Assembly (NCBI GenBank): GCA_944323135.1
Contig: CALURI010000014.1
Location: 1 to 55,380 of the forward strand
Direction: 5' to 3'
DNA from: Candidatus Gastranaerophilales bacterium
GTDB taxonomy: Bacteria; Cyanobacteriota; Vampirovibrionia; Gastranaerophilales; Gastranaerophilaceae
DNA length: 55,380 bases
Shown here: positions 18,491 through 26,978 of the stretch, one piece after another
How the letters are laid out: each line of letters starts with the position of its first letter
Position numbering within the stretch: position 1 is the first letter of the stretch
Notes under the pieces: model-generated
Told to the model about the DNA's origin: nothing
Database searches by the model: none
The model's input: the letters and a program-made list of their open reading frames with translations, nothing else
Program-made: the position numbers and the translations under genes

Positions 18491-18586
18491 TTTATGATAT
18501 AGTAATTTCTGTTTTAAAAGTTTAAGATATGTTTGTAGTAAACAATGTTTTACGTGTTTTAATAGTTTTTAAAATGGGAGTATGTT

Positions 18587-18946
18587 ATGAAAAATTTGTT
18601 TATTTCTCTTGTATTAATTGGTGCTGTATCTTTTTCGGCGCAAGGAGCATTTGCTGCTTGGGAAGAGGTACAAGTACTAAACCCAATGCCTTATATATCT
18701 TATTTAAATCCTATGCCGTATGTTGAAACAGCTCAAAATAATACAAGTTTTAGCCTGAATCCTTTTACAGGTTTTAAAAATTGTAATAAGTGCAAAGTGA
18801 AAAAAGTTAAATGTGATGAATGCACAAAAATAAAAATTCAGCCTTGCCCAAATTGTAGAAAGGCATTTGCTGATGAAAATTGCAATACTTGTGACCAAAT
18901 ATATATAGAAACAATTCAGCCTAAATGTACATCTTGCGGTTATTAG
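18587..18946 (+). CDS. Secreted protein with five CxxC motifs
   Basis: This 119-aa protein has a signal peptide (residues 1-22, ending AFA). The mature part has two copies of a LNPMPY motif (near 31 and 41), then a Cys-rich C-terminus with five CxxC pairs (CNKC, CDEC, CPNC, CNTC, CTSC), spaced like metal or disulfide knuckles. I do not recognise the family. GGGAG sits 6 bases before the ATG. The gene has its own terminator. An exported metal-binding or disulfide-crosslinked surface protein is the best guess. Confidence 0.65.
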   Translation: MKNLFISLVLIGAVSFSAQGAFAAWEEVQVLNPMPYISYLNPMPYVETAQNNTSFSLNPFTGFKNCNKCKVKKVKCDECTKIKIQPCPNCRKAFADENCNTCDQIYIETIQPKCTSCGY

Positions 18947-18951
18947 ACAGA

Positions 18952-18979
18952 AAAAGAGCCTTTTTTAAGGCTCTTTTTT
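18952..18979. terminator. Bidirectional terminator between the CxxC gene and the kinase gene
   Basis: Hairpin AAAGAGCC/GGCTCTTT with T-runs on both strands; it serves both convergent genes. Confidence 0.85.
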
Positions 18980-19814
18980 AATATTCTACTATATTTTTAA
19001 GTGTATTAAATATATTATCTGTAATTTCTTGGATATATTCTTGAGATACCATCCCGTTAATAACTGCATCAGATATTTGATAGGCTGGTCTAATATATTG
19101 TTGTGCAGTTTTATTTACGTCCTGAAATTGTAAATCTGCAGCTTTGCCTGTTTTTCCTCTTAGTGCAGCTCTTTTGTACCATCTGTCTTTAATAACTTCA
19201 AGCGGTGTGTATACGTAAACTTTTACGTCCATAATATCTCTAAGGCCTTCATTTAGGACGTATAAACCTTCTGTTAAAACAACTTTTGCAGGCGTTTTTA
19301 CATCACCGTTAGAGTCTGATACACAAGTTACAAAATCATATTTTGGAGAAGTTATTTCTTTACCTGTTTTTAATTTCATCAGGTGTTTTTTCATTAAATC
19401 CAAATCGATTGCATCAGGTGTATCAAAGCTAAAGCCTGTTTTAAACAGAGCTTCATAGCTTCCTGCTTCTAGTAATTCTTTAGATGTATCTTTATAATAA
19501 TCGTCACAGCGTATAACCGTGTATATACCTTCTTTTTTCTCTTTAACACAAGCTTTTATTGTATTGTCCACAAAAACTGTTTTCCCGGAAGCACTTTCAC
19601 CTGTTATTCCGATAAGAAAAGTTTTCTTTTTTTCTTGAACGACTTTTCTTGCAATATTTAAAATTAGATTTTCTGATGTTTTTAAGAAAAGCGGTTGTGT
19701 TTGAAGTTTATCTTCTTCAAGAATTTTTTTTAAAGACTCAACAATTTGCGATATAACTTCCATATCGCGTCTGCTTGAATAATAATCATAACTTGTTAGA
19801 AAATCTGTAGCCAT
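18978..19814 (-). CDS. Uridine-kinase-like P-loop kinase
   Basis: This 278-aa protein resembles uridine kinase/phosphoribulokinase-family P-loop kinases. Walker A is GESASGKTVF (near residue 73), followed by DDYYKDTS and SFDTPDAIDLDLMKKHL, the typical lid and phosphate-acceptor regions. The N-terminal 65 residues form an extra helical segment. It probably phosphorylates a nucleoside or pantothenate-like substrate, and uridine is most likely by the FDxPDA motif. It stands alone, with a terminator downstream. Confidence 0.75.
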   Translation of the reverse strand: MATDFLTSYDYYSSRRDMEVISQIVESLKKILEEDKLQTQPLFLKTSENLILNIARKVVQEKKKTFLIGITGESASGKTVFVDNTIKACVKEKKEGIYTVIRCDDYYKDTSKELLEAGSYEALFKTGFSFDTPDAIDLDLMKKHLMKLKTGKEITSPKYDFVTCVSDSNGDVKTPAKVVLTEGLYVLNEGLRDIMDVKVYVYTPLEVIKDRWYKRAALRGKTGKAADLQFQDVNKTAQQYIRPAYQISDAVINGMVSQEYIQEITDNIFNTLKNIVEY

Positions 19815-20018
19815 TCTACTTCCCCTGTAATATTATAATATTTTACATTAAACTTATTTTATTTTGTAAAAATAATAAATTTTGTAACAATATTATTATT
19901 TTATTTAAAGAATGTTGCAAAATATACCGTTATGGGAATATGTGAAGTAGCCTTTAAAAGTAATATCAAAAATTGCGCACATAAAGTCTACGGGAGTAAT
20001 TTATTTAAGGAGATTGCC

Positions 20019-20192
20019 ATGTACCATGATGAGATTTTTGAAACAGCTCTAAGAGATGTTAGGGAAGAAAGTTACAAGGCATTGAAGGAAGAAATATCTT
20101 CAATGGAGTCTGCAATTGAACGATTTTTAAAAAACGTACTTGAATGTACAACAAGTCAATCCGAAAGGGATTTTAACATTTCATCTTTTTAA
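20019..20192 (+). CDS. Small helical protein (57 aa)
   Basis: The ATG at 20019 has a strong AAGGAG seven to nine bases upstream, much better than the longer in-frame start at 19932. The protein is predicted to be largely helical (ETALRDVREESYKALKEEIS) and has no signal peptide. I do not recognise it. A terminator follows 10 bases after the stop. It could also be a small protein with regulatory function. Confidence 0.5.
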   Translation: MYHDEIFETALRDVREESYKALKEEISSMESAIERFLKNVLECTTSQSERDFNISSF

Positions 20193-20202
20193 AAGTTTAG
20201 AT

Positions 20203-20238
20203 AAAAAAAAGATTGCTTTTTAAAGCGATCTTTTTTTT
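20203..20238. terminator. Bidirectional terminator
   Basis: Hairpin GATTGCTTT/AAAGCGATC with A-run before and T-run after; it ends the small gene on plus and the glycine-zipper gene on minus. Confidence 0.85.
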
Positions 20239-21631
20239 ATGCATAATTCATATTTGCAATGCTTTCAAGTTGATTTATGATTGGAGCATATTCACTTGTT
20301 TCTGCCTGTGCATATTGAGTTGAACTATTATCGTATTCATTTATTAGTGATTGTGTTTGATTAGTTGTTTTATTTTCTTCTATTGAATTTTCTCTTTGTG
20401 CAACAAGCTCTTTAAAGGCATTTAATGTTGTTTCATCATCAAAACCGCCTTCTTCTTGAACTTTTTGTGCACTAGCAAGTAGGAGTCCTTTTTGTGCTTC
20501 TTTTGTACTATCTGCTTTTTCTGCCAGTTTTTCTGCAGCTTTACTTTTTTCTTTATTTTTTTCTTCTGCATATAACTGTGCTTCTGTTTTATTTAAAGAA
20601 TCTTTTTCATTTAGTGCGCTATCCATAATTTTTCCGGCGCCCCAGGTTGCAATTGCACCGCCGATTAAACCTCCGACAAATCCTATAACTGCTCCTGCAA
20701 CATTTCCTATACCGGGTACTATTGTTCCTGCTACTGCACCTGCAGCAGCTGCACCTGCTGCATATCCAAGAACACTTGCTCCGACTTTTACTGAAGATTT
20801 TGCAAGTTGTTTGTTGCCTCTGTTGTTTGAATAGCCTTCTTGTCTTTCTTTTTCATCTATTTTATATGCTTTTATTATTTCAGGAATTTCAGTAATGCCT
20901 TCAACCGCAGCCATTATCCAACTGCCTTTTACCCCTTTTTTTGCAAGCTTAAGTGCAGTTGCTTTCTTTGAAGATTGCAAAACTTTGTTTTTAACTTTAT
21001 AGACACCTGTTTTTGATTTTAGCCAGTGAGCAGCTTTTTCTCCTTTTGAAATATTCTTTATTGTACCATTTTGAATTGCTTCATTTAATTTTAAATCGCC
21101 TCTTCTGATTGCTTCTCTTATTTTTCTTAGTTGTTCTTTTAGCACTGCGCCTGTCATTTTTTTATCTTTTGCTTCTTGAATTAACCTTTTGGCTTCATCA
21201 TAGAAGTTGCTTTTTATTTTTGAATTTTCGAATTTTAGGCGTTGTTTCTGACTTAGTTTTGTAACATCTGTATTTGGATCGTATTTTGGAAGTTCTTTCT
21301 CATAATTTATTAGATTTGTATATTGATTTTTGTTTTTTAATGTTTGGAATATGCTTTTATCATCTTTAAGATATGCAGTTTTATTATTCAAATTTTTCCA
21401 TGCTTGAAAATAGTTTGTATTTGGTGTATTTTTCATTTCTTTGTATACTTGAAATGGTTTAGAGCCATATTTTATTGCTGCTGGAAAACCTATCATTAAA
21501 GGTATCCCCAATGCACTTGTAGTAGCAATTTCAGAAAACACGTTATTGTTTTGTGTTTTAAAATCTTGTACACCGTAGAGCCAATTTGCTAATATTAAAT
21601 TCGCGTTTTGAGCAGAATTAATTTCTGTCAT
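20237..21631 (-). CDS. Signal-less glycine-zipper protein, paralogue of 21756-22664
   Basis: This 464-aa protein has no signal peptide. The N-terminal half (1-230) is charged and helical. A segment near 240-256 reads AVEGITEIPEIIKAYK, and a long glycine/alanine zipper (about 288-345, AAGAAAAGAVAGTI...GGLIGGAIATWGAGK) could insert into or cross a membrane. The tail is Gln/Asn/Glu-rich. The same ELP/EIP plus zipper block occurs in the next gene. I chose ATG at 21631 over 21637 because AAGGG lies 8 bases upstream. It shares an upstream GCAAT-type promoter module with four other signal-less proteins. Function unknown. Confidence 0.6.
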   Translation of the reverse strand: MTEINSAQNANLILANWLYGVQDFKTQNNNVFSEIATTSALGIPLMIGFPAAIKYGSKPFQVYKEMKNTPNTNYFQAWKNLNNKTAYLKDDKSIFQTLKNKNQYTNLINYEKELPKYDPNTDVTKLSQKQRLKFENSKIKSNFYDEAKRLIQEAKDKKMTGAVLKEQLRKIREAIRRGDLKLNEAIQNGTIKNISKGEKAAHWLKSKTGVYKVKNKVLQSSKKATALKLAKKGVKGSWIMAAVEGITEIPEIIKAYKIDEKERQEGYSNNRGNKQLAKSSVKVGASVLGYAAGAAAAGAVAGTIVPGIGNVAGAVIGFVGGLIGGAIATWGAGKIMDSALNEKDSLNKTEAQLYAEEKNKEKSKAAEKLAEKADSTKEAQKGLLLASAQKVQEEGGFDDETTLNAFKELVAQRENSIEENKTTNQTQSLINEYDNSSTQYAQAETSEYAPIINQLESIANMNYA

Positions 21632-21664
21632 TTCCATTTCCCTTAAATATTTATAAATTCCCCG

Positions 21665-21701
21665 TATAATATATATAAAAATTTTTAGTTATAAAAATTG
21701 C
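21665..21701 (-). promoter_or_regulatory. GCAAT/AT-alternation promoter module (copy E)
   Basis: On the coding strand GCAAT is followed after about 16 bases by TTTTATATATAT and TATACG. The layout is the same as in the copies before 35322, 36545, 44503 and 22664. Confidence 0.5.
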
Positions 21702-21723
21702 CTTTTTGTAACAAATTGTAAAA

Positions 21724-21753
21724 AACGGCGATTTAATTCTTATCGCCGTTTTT
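21724..21753 (-). terminator. Terminator of the upstream glycine-zipper gene
   Basis: Hairpin ACGGCGAT/ATCGCCGT followed by a T-run on the minus strand, directly after the stop of the gene at 21756-22664. Confidence 0.75.
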
Positions 21754-21755
21754 TT

Positions 21756-22664
21756 TTAACATTGAAAGTTTAGATTATTCATTCCTGAAGTCATTGCCAT
21801 AAAGTCTTGATCCATTGGGTTTGTCATAGCTTGAGAGTAAAGCATTTGTCTCATTGCCATTATTTGTTGCGGAGTCATTGTTGGTTGTGGAATATTAATT
21901 TGCGGCTGTACCATATTTGTTTGATAACCTAATCCTTGAGTAAATGGATTCATCCCATATTGTTGTGACATTTGTTGCTGAATTGCAGCTTGTTGTTTTG
22001 CAGCTTCTTCAGCTTCAGCTTTTTTCTCTGAGTGACTCTTACCTGTAAATTTACTCATTAACCAGTCACCTGCCATATATCCGACAAGACCGCCTACTAT
22101 TGGGATTGGAATTAATGCTTGACCTATTGCAGCTCCTGCCATTCCTGCACCGAGTCTTAGCCCTGCTTTACCGGTTTCAACAATACCACCAACTAATCCT
22201 TCATCTTTAAATGCTGAAAATATATTAGGCAATTCTGTTACTGCAATTAATAATGTACCTATTAGAGGCATTCTTTTTCCAATACCGCTCATAGAACCTT
22301 TAAATTGAGACCAGAATTTTGAAATTCCTGTTTTTCCGGCTTTGTCAGCAAGCATTCCGCCTACTTTCCAGCCTTGAGCAACTTTATGCGGAAATGATTT
22401 AAGATTTGCCCAAGTACTTTGCCAAAAACCACCGTATTTATTTGTCATAAAACAATTATGAGCTTCTGCCTCTTTTGTCCCGTTTTTTATCCCAGACCAG
22501 ACAGATTCTAAGTATGATTGATTGTTTATTTTCCGATTTTCGATTGTTTTTCGCATCGCTTGTGTAAATTTTTCGTTCCCTGTCCCTAAAACAAAGTCAG
22601 GGTATAATTTACCTGCGCGTTTTATGTACTTCCAACCTACTGATGCAATGGAACTTATTCCCAT
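21756..22664 (-). CDS. Signal-less glycine-zipper protein with Met/Gln-rich tail
   Basis: This 302-aa protein has no signal peptide. The N-terminus is basic and aromatic. A block near residues 135-155 (PLIGTLLIAVTELPNIFSAFK) is followed by a Gly/Ala/Pro zipper (about 165-205, AGMAGAAIGQALIPIPIVGG). The C-terminal 80 residues are Gln/Met/Pro/Asn-rich (QAAIQQQMSQQYGMNP). The block is clearly related in pattern to residues 240-345 of the neighbouring gene, so the pair arose by duplication. AGGT precedes the start. Such proteins could be membrane-active or surface-located by a non-Sec route; this is inference. Confidence 0.6.
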   Translation of the reverse strand: MGISSIASVGWKYIKRAGKLYPDFVLGTGNEKFTQAMRKTIENRKINNQSYLESVWSGIKNGTKEAEAHNCFMTNKYGGFWQSTWANLKSFPHKVAQGWKVGGMLADKAGKTGISKFWSQFKGSMSGIGKRMPLIGTLLIAVTELPNIFSAFKDEGLVGGIVETGKAGLRLGAGMAGAAIGQALIPIPIVGGLVGYMAGDWLMSKFTGKSHSEKKAEAEEAAKQQAAIQQQMSQQYGMNPFTQGLGYQTNMVQPQINIPQPTMTPQQIMAMRQMLYSQAMTNPMDQDFMAMTSGMNNLNFQC

Positions 22665-22697
22665 TTTTTACCTACCTATTTTTATAACCTACCTTAA

Positions 22698-22730
22698 TTA
22701 CATAAAAAATTTTTGTTCTTATAAATTGCT
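22698..22730 (-). promoter_or_regulatory. GCAAT/AT-alternation promoter module (copy F)
   Basis: GCAATTTATAA followed after about 16 bases by a TATGTAAT stretch on the coding strand; the weakest match of the five. Confidence 0.4.
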
Positions 22731-22762
22731 TTAAATTTCTTATTTGTTAAGATTTGTTAATA

Positions 22763-22791
22763 TTTACAAACAGCTAAAAAAGTTGTATAAT
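22763..22791 (+). promoter_or_regulatory. Promoter of the Cys-rich/IDH unit, leaderless
   Basis: TTTACA (22763-22768), 17 bases, TATAAT (22786-22791). The ATG at 22798 follows after 6 bases (TGCTCT), so transcription should start at the start codon. Confidence 0.65.
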
Positions 22792-22797
22792 TGCTCT

Positions 22798-23016
22798 ATG
22801 TATTGTGAAGACGGCAAAATTTTTATTGAAGATAATGATCAGTGCATGGACTGTAAAAATTATGCGGAAGGTGTTTCTTGCCCTTTGTTAACAGCTCTTG
22901 GACTTGGTGTTGTTTATCTTGAAGATAGCTTGACCGTTACAAATTGCGGATTTTTTGAAAAATTTGAAAGAAAATTACATATTGTGAGGAATAATGACAC
23001 AGATAACATTGATTAA
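22798..23016 (+). CDS. Cys-rich 72-aa protein upstream of IDH
   Basis: This small protein has five Cys (3, 16, 19, 28 and 50), three of them in CMDCKNYAEGVSC, a possible zinc or Fe-S ligand set. No signal peptide. I start it at 22798 (MYCEDGK) on the basis of the leaderless promoter; the longer in-frame start at 22744 would begin inside the promoter. The stop lies 22 bases inside the following gene, so the two are translationally coupled. Function is unknown; a redox or metal accessory for the dehydrogenase is possible. Confidence 0.6.
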   Translation: MYCEDGKIFIEDNDQCMDCKNYAEGVSCPLLTALGLGVVYLEDSLTVTNCGFFEKFERKLHIVRNNDTDNID

Positions 23017-23986
23017 CGGTGACGGAATAGGACCTGAAATTTCTGATTCAGTAATAAAAATTATTGAAGCTTCAGGTTTAAAAATTAGTTGGGATATTCA
23101 AACAGCAGGAGCAGATGTTATAGAACAAGAAGGAACCCCATTACCTGAGAGAGTTTTAAACTCAATTAAAAAAAATAAAGTTGCATTAAAAGCTCCTGTT
23201 ACAACGCCTATTGGAAAAGGTTTCAGATCTGTTAATGTTCAGCTTAGAAAATCTTTAGATTTGTACGCAAATTTAAGACCTTGCAAGAATTTACCAAATG
23301 TGAAAACAAAATTTGAAAATGTTGATATTGTTGTTGTGAGAGAAAATACTGAAGATTTATATGCCGGTTTAGAAAGACAGGTTGATAAAGATACTGCAGA
23401 AAGTATTAAGGTTATTACACGTGATGCATCTGAGAGAATTTGTAAATTCGCATTTGATTATGCTGTCAAAAATGATAGGAAAGAGGTTTGTGTTGTAACT
23501 AAAGCTAATATCATGAAGCTTTCTGACGGATTGTTTTTAGATTGTTACAGACAAATTGCAGAAAATTATCCGCAAATTAAAAAACGCGAAATTCTTGTTG
23601 ACAATTTATGTATGCAGCTTGTTCAAAACCCTTCACAGTTTGATGTTCTTGTTTTACCTAATTTATACGGAGATATTGTATCTGATTTGTGTGCTGGTTT
23701 AATTGGCGGCTTGGGAGTTGCACAAGGTGCTAATATTGGACTTGATTATGCTGTATTTGAACCTGTACACGGTTCCGCCCCAGATATAAAAGGTCAAAAT
23801 AAGGCAAATCCGACGGCTTTACTACTTTCAGCTATTGAGATGCTTAAATATATTGGGGAAAATGAATATGCTGAAAAAATTGAAAAAGCTTTATTTAAAA
23901 CTTTGTCCCAAAGTAAATTTACGTGTGATTTAGGCGGTGCTTTATCTACTTCTGAATTTACTGATGCTGTAATTCAAAATTTGTAG
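22994..23986 (+). CDS. NAD-type isocitrate/isopropylmalate dehydrogenase
   Basis: This 330-aa member of the beta-decarboxylating dehydrogenase family catalyses oxidative decarboxylation of a 2-hydroxy acid at the isocitrate/isopropylmalate step. Motifs are [10 protein letters not shown] (start), [37 protein letters not shown] and [20 protein letters not shown]. The VNVQLRK substrate region and the 330-aa length fit the short NAD-dependent isocitrate dehydrogenases better than LeuB, but isopropylmalate or homoisocitrate is not excluded. GAGGAATA overlaps the end of the upstream gene. Confidence 0.82.
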   Translation: MTQITLINGDGIGPEISDSVIKIIEASGLKISWDIQTAGADVIEQEGTPLPERVLNSIKKNKVALKAPVTTPIGKGFRSVNVQLRKSLDLYANLRPCKNLPNVKTKFENVDIVVVRENTEDLYAGLERQVDKDTAESIKVITRDASERICKFAFDYAVKNDRKEVCVVTKANIMKLSDGLFLDCYRQIAENYPQIKKREILVDNLCMQLVQNPSQFDVLVLPNLYGDIVSDLCAGLIGGLGVAQGANIGLDYAVFEPVHGSAPDIKGQNKANPTALLLSAIEMLKYIGENEYAEKIEKALFKTLSQSKFTCDLGGALSTSEFTDAVIQNL

Positions 23987-23995
23987 GATAAAGTT

Positions 23996-24322
23996 TTAGT
24001 CAATAAGCCCTAAATCTCTTAGAAATCTTGTGTTATCTGATAATTCAAGTAATTTTTCATCATCAGTCGGATCAATAACACCTTTAGAGAATAGCTCGTC
24101 CATAATTTTGTTATGAGAATCATTTTCAGGATCAGATAGAGCCAGTTTTGTGAAATTATTGATGTCACATTTACGCTCATACATATTAACAGCGGTTCTT
24201 GTTAATTTATCCAGAAATACGCTTTTTCTTCCCTCAAAATCTACATCAAGCGGATTTATGGCTGCGCACTTTTTTTTAGATTTTTCAGTATTAAGTTTTT
24301 GAGCTAATTTTTTAAACATCAT
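23996..24322 (-). CDS. Small hypothetical protein
   Basis: This is a 108-aa charged, helical protein with no signal peptide or recognisable motif (KKLAQKLNTEKSKKK, then a DPENDSHNKIMDELF region and a tail DLGLID). The first or second Met may be the start. Its stop lies 10 bases beyond the IDH stop, so the two genes converge. TATAAT lies about 35 bases upstream of the start. Function unknown. Confidence 0.5.
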   Translation of the reverse strand: MMFKKLAQKLNTEKSKKKCAAINPLDVDFEGRKSVFLDKLTRTAVNMYERKCDINNFTKLALSDPENDSHNKIMDELFSKGVIDPTDDEKLLELSDNTRFLRDLGLID

Positions 24323-24409
24323 ATTTACACTAAATCCCCTTAATTTTTATTATACACTATTTGTCAAGAAAATCCACAATTCTTAACAATTATGTAAGTA
24401 TATTTTTTT

Positions 24410-24487
24410 CTTGATTATAACTTTTATTTAAATTAAAATATCAATATAAATAAGTTGAGTATGAAAAGAGGTTTTGCCTCTGTTATT
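24410..24487 (+). promoter_or_regulatory. serS promoter region with leader hairpin
   Basis: TTGATT (about 24412) and TAAAAT (about 24435) are spaced 17 bases. A leader of roughly 80 bases contains the hairpin AGAGG-TTTTG-CCTCT (24467-24481) followed by a T-rich stretch, which could attenuate transcription. No T-box is visible. Confidence 0.4.
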
Positions 24488-24526
24488 TTATAAAAGTTAT
24501 AATAAAGCTAATAAAGGTGGTAAAAA

Positions 24527-25792
24527 ATGCTTGATATCAAATTAATAAGAGAATGTCCAGATAAAGTTAATGAACTTTTGAAAAGAAGAAATCCTGAGCT
24601 TTCAATTAATGAAGTGTTAGAAATAGATGTTGAAAGAAGAAAAATCCAAGCTCAGGCAGATGAGCTTCGTGCAAGAAGAAAAAATGAATCTCAAAAAATT
24701 GGTTTGATGAAAAAAAATGGTGAAAACACTGATGCTATTCAAGAAGACGTTAGAAAACTCGGTGATGAAATAAAAGAATTAGAAGAAAAACAGACGGAAC
24801 TTGATAATAAACAACGCGATATTTTACTTCATACTCCTAATATTCCGGATGAAACAACTCCAATTGGTCTATCGGAAGATGATAATGTTGAAGTTTATAA
24901 GTGTGGTGAACCAAGAAAATTTGACTTTGAATTTAAAGCTCATTGGGATTTATGCGAGGAAAAAGGACTTGTTGATTTCGAACGCGGTGTAAAAATTTCT
25001 CAAAGCAGATTTATTCTATATAGAGGAAAAGGTGCAAAATTAGAACGTGCTATAATAAACTTTTTCCTTGATTATCATACACAAGTTCAGGGGTATGAAG
25101 AAATTTTGCCGCCATTTATGGCAAATGCAGCTACTATGACAGGTACAGGACAGCTCCCTAAGTTTAAGGAAGATATGTATAAGTGTGTTGATGAAGATTT
25201 ATACCTAATTCCGACTGCTGAAGTCCCTGTTACAAATATTTATTCTGGTGAAATATTATCAGAAGATGATTTACCAAAATATATGACAGCTTACACTCCG
25301 TGTTTCAGACGTGAATCAGGTTCTGCAGGTAAAGATACACGCGGACTTATTAGAGTTCACCAGTTTAATAAAGTTGAACTTGTTAAACTTTGTACTCCTG
25401 AAACTAGTAAAGATGAACATGAAAAATTAACAGAAGATGCTGAAAAGATGCTTCAATTGCTTGAACTCCCGTATCGTCGTGAAGCTTTATCAACAGGAGA
25501 TATTGGTTTTTCTGCCAATAAATGTTGGGATTTGGAAGTTTGGATGCCATCTTACGGTGCATATAAAGAAATTTCAAGTTGCTCTAACTTTGGTGATTAC
25601 CAAGCAAGACGGGCAAACATAAGATATCGTGATAAAGCTTCTGGAAAAACACAATTTGTTCATACAATTAACGGTTCCGGACTAGCTGTTGGCAGAACTT
25701 TTGCTGCTATTGTTGAAAATTATCAACAAGAAGACGGGACAATTGTTATTCCTGAAGTTTTAAGAAAATATACAGGATTTGATAAAATTTAA
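24527..25792 (+). CDS. serS: Seryl-tRNA synthetase
   Basis: SerS charges tRNA-Ser and tRNA-Sec with serine. The 421-aa protein has the N-terminal coiled-coil arm (about 30-100, with [17 protein letters not shown]), class II motif 2 near [24 protein letters not shown] (cited in parts only) and motif 3 [26 protein letters not shown] precedes the ATG. It stands alone with a terminator after it. Confidence 0.97.
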   Translation: MLDIKLIRECPDKVNELLKRRNPELSINEVLEIDVERRKIQAQADELRARRKNESQKIGLMKKNGENTDAIQEDVRKLGDEIKELEEKQTELDNKQRDILLHTPNIPDETTPIGLSEDDNVEVYKCGEPRKFDFEFKAHWDLCEEKGLVDFERGVKISQSRFILYRGKGAKLERAIINFFLDYHTQVQGYEEILPPFMANAATMTGTGQLPKFKEDMYKCVDEDLYLIPTAEVPVTNIYSGEILSEDDLPKYMTAYTPCFRRESGSAGKDTRGLIRVHQFNKVELVKLCTPETSKDEHEKLTEDAEKMLQLLELPYRREALSTGDIGFSANKCWDLEVWMPSYGAYKEISSCSNFGDYQARRANIRYRDKASGKTQFVHTINGSGLAVGRTFAAIVENYQQEDGTIVIPEVLRKYTGFDKI

Positions 25793-25808
25793 GATTTAAA
25801 ATCATGAA

Positions 25809-25846
25809 AAAGCGCTCTTAATTTATTAAGAGCGCTTTTTTTATTG
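25809..25846. terminator. Terminator after serS
   Basis: AAAAGCGCTCTTAA/TTAAGAGCGCTTTTTTT: near-perfect hairpin with T-run on plus and A-run on minus, so it may also serve the convergent gene. Confidence 0.9.
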
Positions 25847-25857
25847 TTTTTATGAAT

Positions 25858-26259
25858 TTATTTCATTTTGCTAAGAATATCATCGTAAGCTGTTGCTTCC
25901 ATAGCTGCTATATTTTTAGCTTTTTTATCTGCTACAGTAACTAATTTTTCGATAAAGCCTACCGGCCCTTTAAATAGCTTTGTGAACGCATTTTCGGTGT
26001 AATTTTTAAAAAATTCATATCCTACGTCATTTTTTAAAGAGTATACATTAGCCGTAATTGTTTTGCCATCAGGCATAATCAACAGATTTATATCAACTTT
26101 ATCATTTTTGTTTGCTTGTTCAATTAGTTGATTTAATTTTTCTATTTGTGGTTTTGTTTTAATTCTTGCTTTTAATGCTTTATTAACACTTTCATTTGAA
26201 TGAATAGCCATCCCGAAATTTGTTGTATTAATTCTTTTATTATTTAAGTTTACTTGCAT
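25858..26259 (-). CDS. Hypothetical protein, signal-less
   Basis: This 133-aa protein begins MQVNLNNKRINTTNFGMAI. I chose this ATG (26259) because AAAGGAG lies 7 bases upstream; the longer in-frame ATG at 26301 is inside the promoter. It has a beta-strand segment (VDINLLIMPDGKTITANVYS) and basic helices. No signal peptide. I do not recognise it. An AGCAA element followed by a TATATGTATTAAT stretch upstream recalls the promoter module of the larger signal-less proteins. Confidence 0.55.
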   Translation of the reverse strand: MQVNLNNKRINTTNFGMAIHSNESVNKALKARIKTKPQIEKLNQLIEQANKNDKVDINLLIMPDGKTITANVYSLKNDVGYEFFKNYTENAFTKLFKGPVGFIEKLVTVADKKAKNIAAMEATAYDDILSKMK

Positions 26260-26305
26260 GATTTCTCCTTTATTTTTTAATATTAATACATATAAATACA
26301 AAATT

Positions 26306-26334
26306 TTGCTATTTAATTAATTTTAGATTATATT
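26306..26334 (+). promoter_or_regulatory. Promoter of the 188-aa membrane protein, near-leaderless
   Basis: TTGCTA (26306-26311), 17 bases, TATATT (26329-26334), ATG at 26342 after 7 bases. The same TTGCTA read on the other strand is the TAGCAA of the divergent gene. Confidence 0.45.
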
Positions 26335-26341
26335 ATTTTAC

Positions 26342-26908
26342 ATGAATAATTTTAATCCTAATAAATGTTATATTGAAAAAATCGATAATAGTAATATTGT
26401 TTCAGATTATACTCCTGTAAATTATTATTTTCAATTATTTTCTTCTTTTTTATATCTTTTAATATTATTTGATTTATTTTTTATTTCAAATAATTTTTTA
26501 AGCCATTCTGTTGGAGGAAATGGGATAAGATTTTTTTTATTGTATTATTTAGGTGTTCCGAATTTAAAAATTTTCTTGAACACATTATTTGTCAAAAAAT
26601 TAAAAATTGATTTTACAAATGGTTTAATTTTTCTGAATAATAAGCCGCTTTCTATAGAAAGAGTCAGCAGTATTAATATTACAGAAATTTGTCCATATCA
26701 TTATTCCTGGCGTTGGGGGCAGACTCAGGCGTTTAATTTATCATTCTATAAAAAATCAGTTATTACTCTAAAAACTGATTTTGGGGATATTAAATTTTAT
26801 ATTTGTTCTGAAAAAGCTTTGAATATGTTAATTAAACTTTTTGAAAAATTCGAAAAGGATTATTCTACCATGTATGATGAGCGCAGGTTGTGGTTTACTT
26901 TTTATTAA
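26342..26908 (+). CDS. Two-span membrane protein, possible PH-like domain
   Basis: This 188-aa protein has two hydrophobic segments near residues 30-48 and 60-80, then a soluble C-terminal region (about 85-175) of alternating strands that could form a PH-like fold (FTNGLIFLNNKPLSIERVSSINIT). Function unknown. There is no Shine-Dalgarno; a -10 lies 7 bases before the ATG. Confidence 0.55.
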   Translation: MNNFNPNKCYIEKIDNSNIVSDYTPVNYYFQLFSSFLYLLILFDLFFISNNFLSHSVGGNGIRFFLLYYLGVPNLKIFLNTLFVKKLKIDFTNGLIFLNNKPLSIERVSSINITEICPYHYSWRWGQTQAFNLSFYKKSVITLKTDFGDIKFYICSEKALNMLIKLFEKFEKDYSTMYDERRLWFTFY

Positions 26909-26978
26909 ATTATTTTAAAAAATTTAAAAAAACATCATTTTGTGGAATAATATAATTAGTATAGTAATGGGAGTCTCA

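Noticed and set aside
24410-24526. T-box riboswitch before serS
   Set aside because: No AGGGTGG-type T-box and no specifier stem could be read; only one simple hairpin is seen.
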